A stretch of 64,000 bases of DNA from Cherax quadricarinatus (taxonomy: Eukaryota; Arthropoda; Malacostraca; Decapoda; Parastacidae), in NCBI RefSeq assembly GCF_038502225.1, contig NC_091292.1, positions 44,480,728-44,544,727 on the forward strand. Direction: 5' to 3'. How positions within the stretch are numbered: the stretch's first letter is position 1; each line of letters begins with the position of its first letter. The position numbers and the translations under genes were made by a program. Below are positions 62,468 to 64,000 of the stretch, in pieces. The notes beneath the pieces are model-generated. The model was not told the DNA's origin. It saw only the letters and a list, made by a program, of their open reading frames with translations, and did not search any database.

Positions 62468-64000
62468 GTATGAGGCGACTAAAATGCCGGGAGCAATGGG
62501 CTAGTAACCCCTTCTCCTGTATACAATTACTAAAAAAGAGAAGAAGAAAAACTTTATAAAACTGGGTTGCTTAAATGTGCGTGGATGTAGTGCGGATGAC
62601 AAGAAACAGATGATTGCTGATGTTATGAATGAAAAGAAGTTGGATGTCCTGGCCCTAAGCGAAACAAAGCTGAAGGGGGTAGGAGAGTTTCAGTGGGGGG
62701 AAATAAATGGGATTAAATCTGGAGTATCTGAGAGAGTTAGAGCAAAGGAAGGGGTAGCAGTAATGTTAAATGATCAGTTATGGAAGGAGAAAAGAGAATA
62801 TGAATGTGTAAATTCAAGAATTATGTGGATTAAAGTAAAGGTTGGATGCGAGAAGTGGGTCATAATAAGCGTGTATGCACCTGGAGAAGAGAGGAATGCA
62901 GAGGAGAGAGAGAGATTTTGGGAGATGTTAAGTGAATGTATAGGAGCATTTGAACCAAGTGAGAGAGTAATTGTGGTAGGGGACTTGAATGCTAAAGTAG
63001 GAGAAACTTTTAGAGAGGGTGTGGTAGGTAAGTTTGGGGTGCCAGGTGTAAATGATAATGGGAGCCCTTTGATTGAACTTTGTATAGAAAGGGGTTTAGT
63101 TATAGGTAATACATATTTTAAGAAAAAGAGGATAAATAAGTATACACGATATGATGTAGGGCGAAATGACAGTAGTTTGTTGGATTATGTATTGGTAGAT
63201 AAAAGACTGTTGAGTAGACTTCAGGATGTACATGTTTATAGAGGGGCCACAGATATATCAGATCACTTTCTAGTTGTAGCTACACTGAGAGTAAAAGGTA
63301 GATGGGATACAAGGAGAATAGAAGCATCAGGGAAGAGAGAGGTGAAGGTTTATAAACTAAAAGAGGAGGCAGTTAGGGTAAGATATAAACAGCTATTGGA
63401 GGATAGATGGGCTAATGAGAGCATAGGCAATGGGGTCGAAGAGGTATGGGGTAGGTTTAAAAATGTAGTGTTAGAGTGCTCAGCAGAAGTTTGTGGTTAC
63501 AGGAAAGTGGGTGCAGGAGGGAAGAGGAGCGATTGGTGGAATGATGATGTAAAGAGAGTAGTAAGGGAGAAAAAGTTAGCATATGAGAAGTTTTTACAAA
63601 GTAGAAGTGATGCAAGGAGGGAAGAGTATATGGAGAAAAAGAGAGAAGTTAAGAGAGTGGTGAAGCAATGTAAAAAGAGAGCAAATGAGAGAGTGGGTGA
63701 GATGTTATCAACAAATTTTGTTGAAAATAAGAAAAAGTTTTGGAGTGAGATTAACAAGTTAAGAAAGCCTAGAGAACAAATGGATTTGTCAGTTAAAAAT
63801 AGGAGAGGAGAGTTATTAAATGGAGAGTTAGAGGTATTGGGAAGATGGAAGGAATATTTTGAGGAATTGTTAAATGTTGATGAAGATAGGGAAGCTGTGA
63901 TTTCGTGTATAGGGCAAGGAGGAATAACATCTTGTAGGAGTGAGGAAGAGCCAGTTGTGAGTGTGGGGGAAGTTCGTGAGGCAGTAGGTAAAATGAAAGG
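62468..64000 (+). mobile_element. RTE-like element, runs off right edge
   Basis: It begins in the 5'UTR at GTATGAGGCGACTAAAATGC and continues through a fully open coding region to the window end. The first half of the 5'UTR is absent on this side of the (TA)n. Confidence 0.85.
62562..64000 (+). CDS. Endonuclease and linker of RTE-like element, open frame, incomplete at right edge
   Basis: I translated this frame codon by codon and found no stop from 62508 to 64000 (about 480 codons from 62562). The family start ATG (as at 17769) is CTG here, followed by [20 protein letters not shown]. The next ATG is at 62610. The APE-type endonuclease shows [12 protein letters not shown] (catalytic Glu), [25 protein letters not shown] (Asp, Asn), [15 protein letters not shown] and [14 protein letters not shown] (SDH motif): all signature residues are present. 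A basic linker follows ([60 protein letters not shown]), then the start of the polymerase ([13 protein letters not shown]). The reverse transcriptase lies beyond the window. It is the best-preserved coding copy here. Whether the lost start matters depends on initiation at CTG or at 62610. Confidence 0.82.
   Translation, partial: MGCLNVRGCSADDKKQMIADVMNEKKLDVLALSETKLKGVGEFQWGEINGIKSGVSERVRAKEGVAVMLNDQLWKEKREYECVNSRIMWIKVKVGCEKWVIISVYAPGEERNAEERERFWEMLSECIGAFEPSERVIVVGDLNAKVGETFREGVVGKFGVPGVNDNGSPLIELCIERGLVIGNTYFKKKRINKYTRYDVGRNDSSLLDYVLVDKRLLSRLQDVHVYRGATDISDHFLVVATLRVKGRWDTRRIEASGKREVKVYKLKEEAVRVRYKQLLEDRWANESIGNGVEEVWGRFKNVVLECSAEVCGYRKVGAGGKRSDWWNDDVKRVVREKKLAYEKFLQSRSDARREEYMEKKREVKRVVKQCKKRANERVGEMLSTNFVENKKKFWSEINKLRKPREQMDLSVKNRRGELLNGELEVLGRWKEYFEELLNVDEDREAVISCIGQGGITSCRSEEEPVVSVGEVREAVGKMK

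Overview
The window looks like repeat-dominated nuclear DNA of an invertebrate, most probably a decapod crustacean (crayfish, lobster or shrimp type). That assignment is an inference from the repeat mix: very long (TA)n tracts, RTE-like, CR1-like and Penelope-like retroelements, Tc1-like debris, tRNA-derived SINE fragments and large minisatellites. I found no host protein-coding gene, rRNA or functional tRNA gene. Almost every long open frame is either retroelement coding sequence or an artefact of a tandem repeat.

Layout. 1-1928: two minus-strand RTE-like pieces and a 390-bp terminal-inverted-repeat (TIR) element set in (TA)n. 2071-2945: a non-LTR fragment with an R2-type endonuclease-like C terminus and a Penelope fragment. 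3921-6100: an 18-bp satellite that changes to a 16-bp satellite. 8084-10996: an inverted repeat, a second TIR element, a tRNA-derived SINE and a truncated RTE-like copy. 12264-23499: a 32-bp minisatellite split by a 9.2-kb LTR element that carries an RTE-like element, which in turn carries a Penelope-like element. 23500-27590: mostly unassigned sequence. 27672-32340: CR1-like copies and a deleted Tc1-like transposon. 32341-39373: a Ty3/Gypsy element whose integrase lies upstream of its reverse transcriptase. 39383-45655: a third TIR element, a near full-length RTE-like copy, and a truncated copy whose 3'-terminal hairpin has become a 1.4-kb minisatellite. 45676-53707: three further tandem-repeat blocks with unassigned DNA and a SINE between them. 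53790-64000: an R2-type fragment, internally deleted RTE derivatives, a perfect Penelope-terminal palindrome, two more long RTE-like copies and a foldback element inside a Penelope copy.

How the parts relate. One RTE-like family is present as at least six coding copies or fragments. It has a roughly 950-residue ORF (APE-type endonuclease, then reverse transcriptase with FADD), a 5'UTR that can contain (TA)n, and a 3' end with a CCACC/GGTGG hairpin followed by (TA)n or (TAA)n. Short copies that keep only the 5'UTR and this hairpin look like non-autonomous partners. (TA)n tracts also border Penelope ends and the TIR elements, so they seem to be shared insertion sites or tails. Apart from the copy running off the right edge, all coding copies have frameshifts, stops, deletions or lost catalytic residues.

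All family names come from motifs read by eye, without any database search, and boundaries are accurate to a few bases at best.
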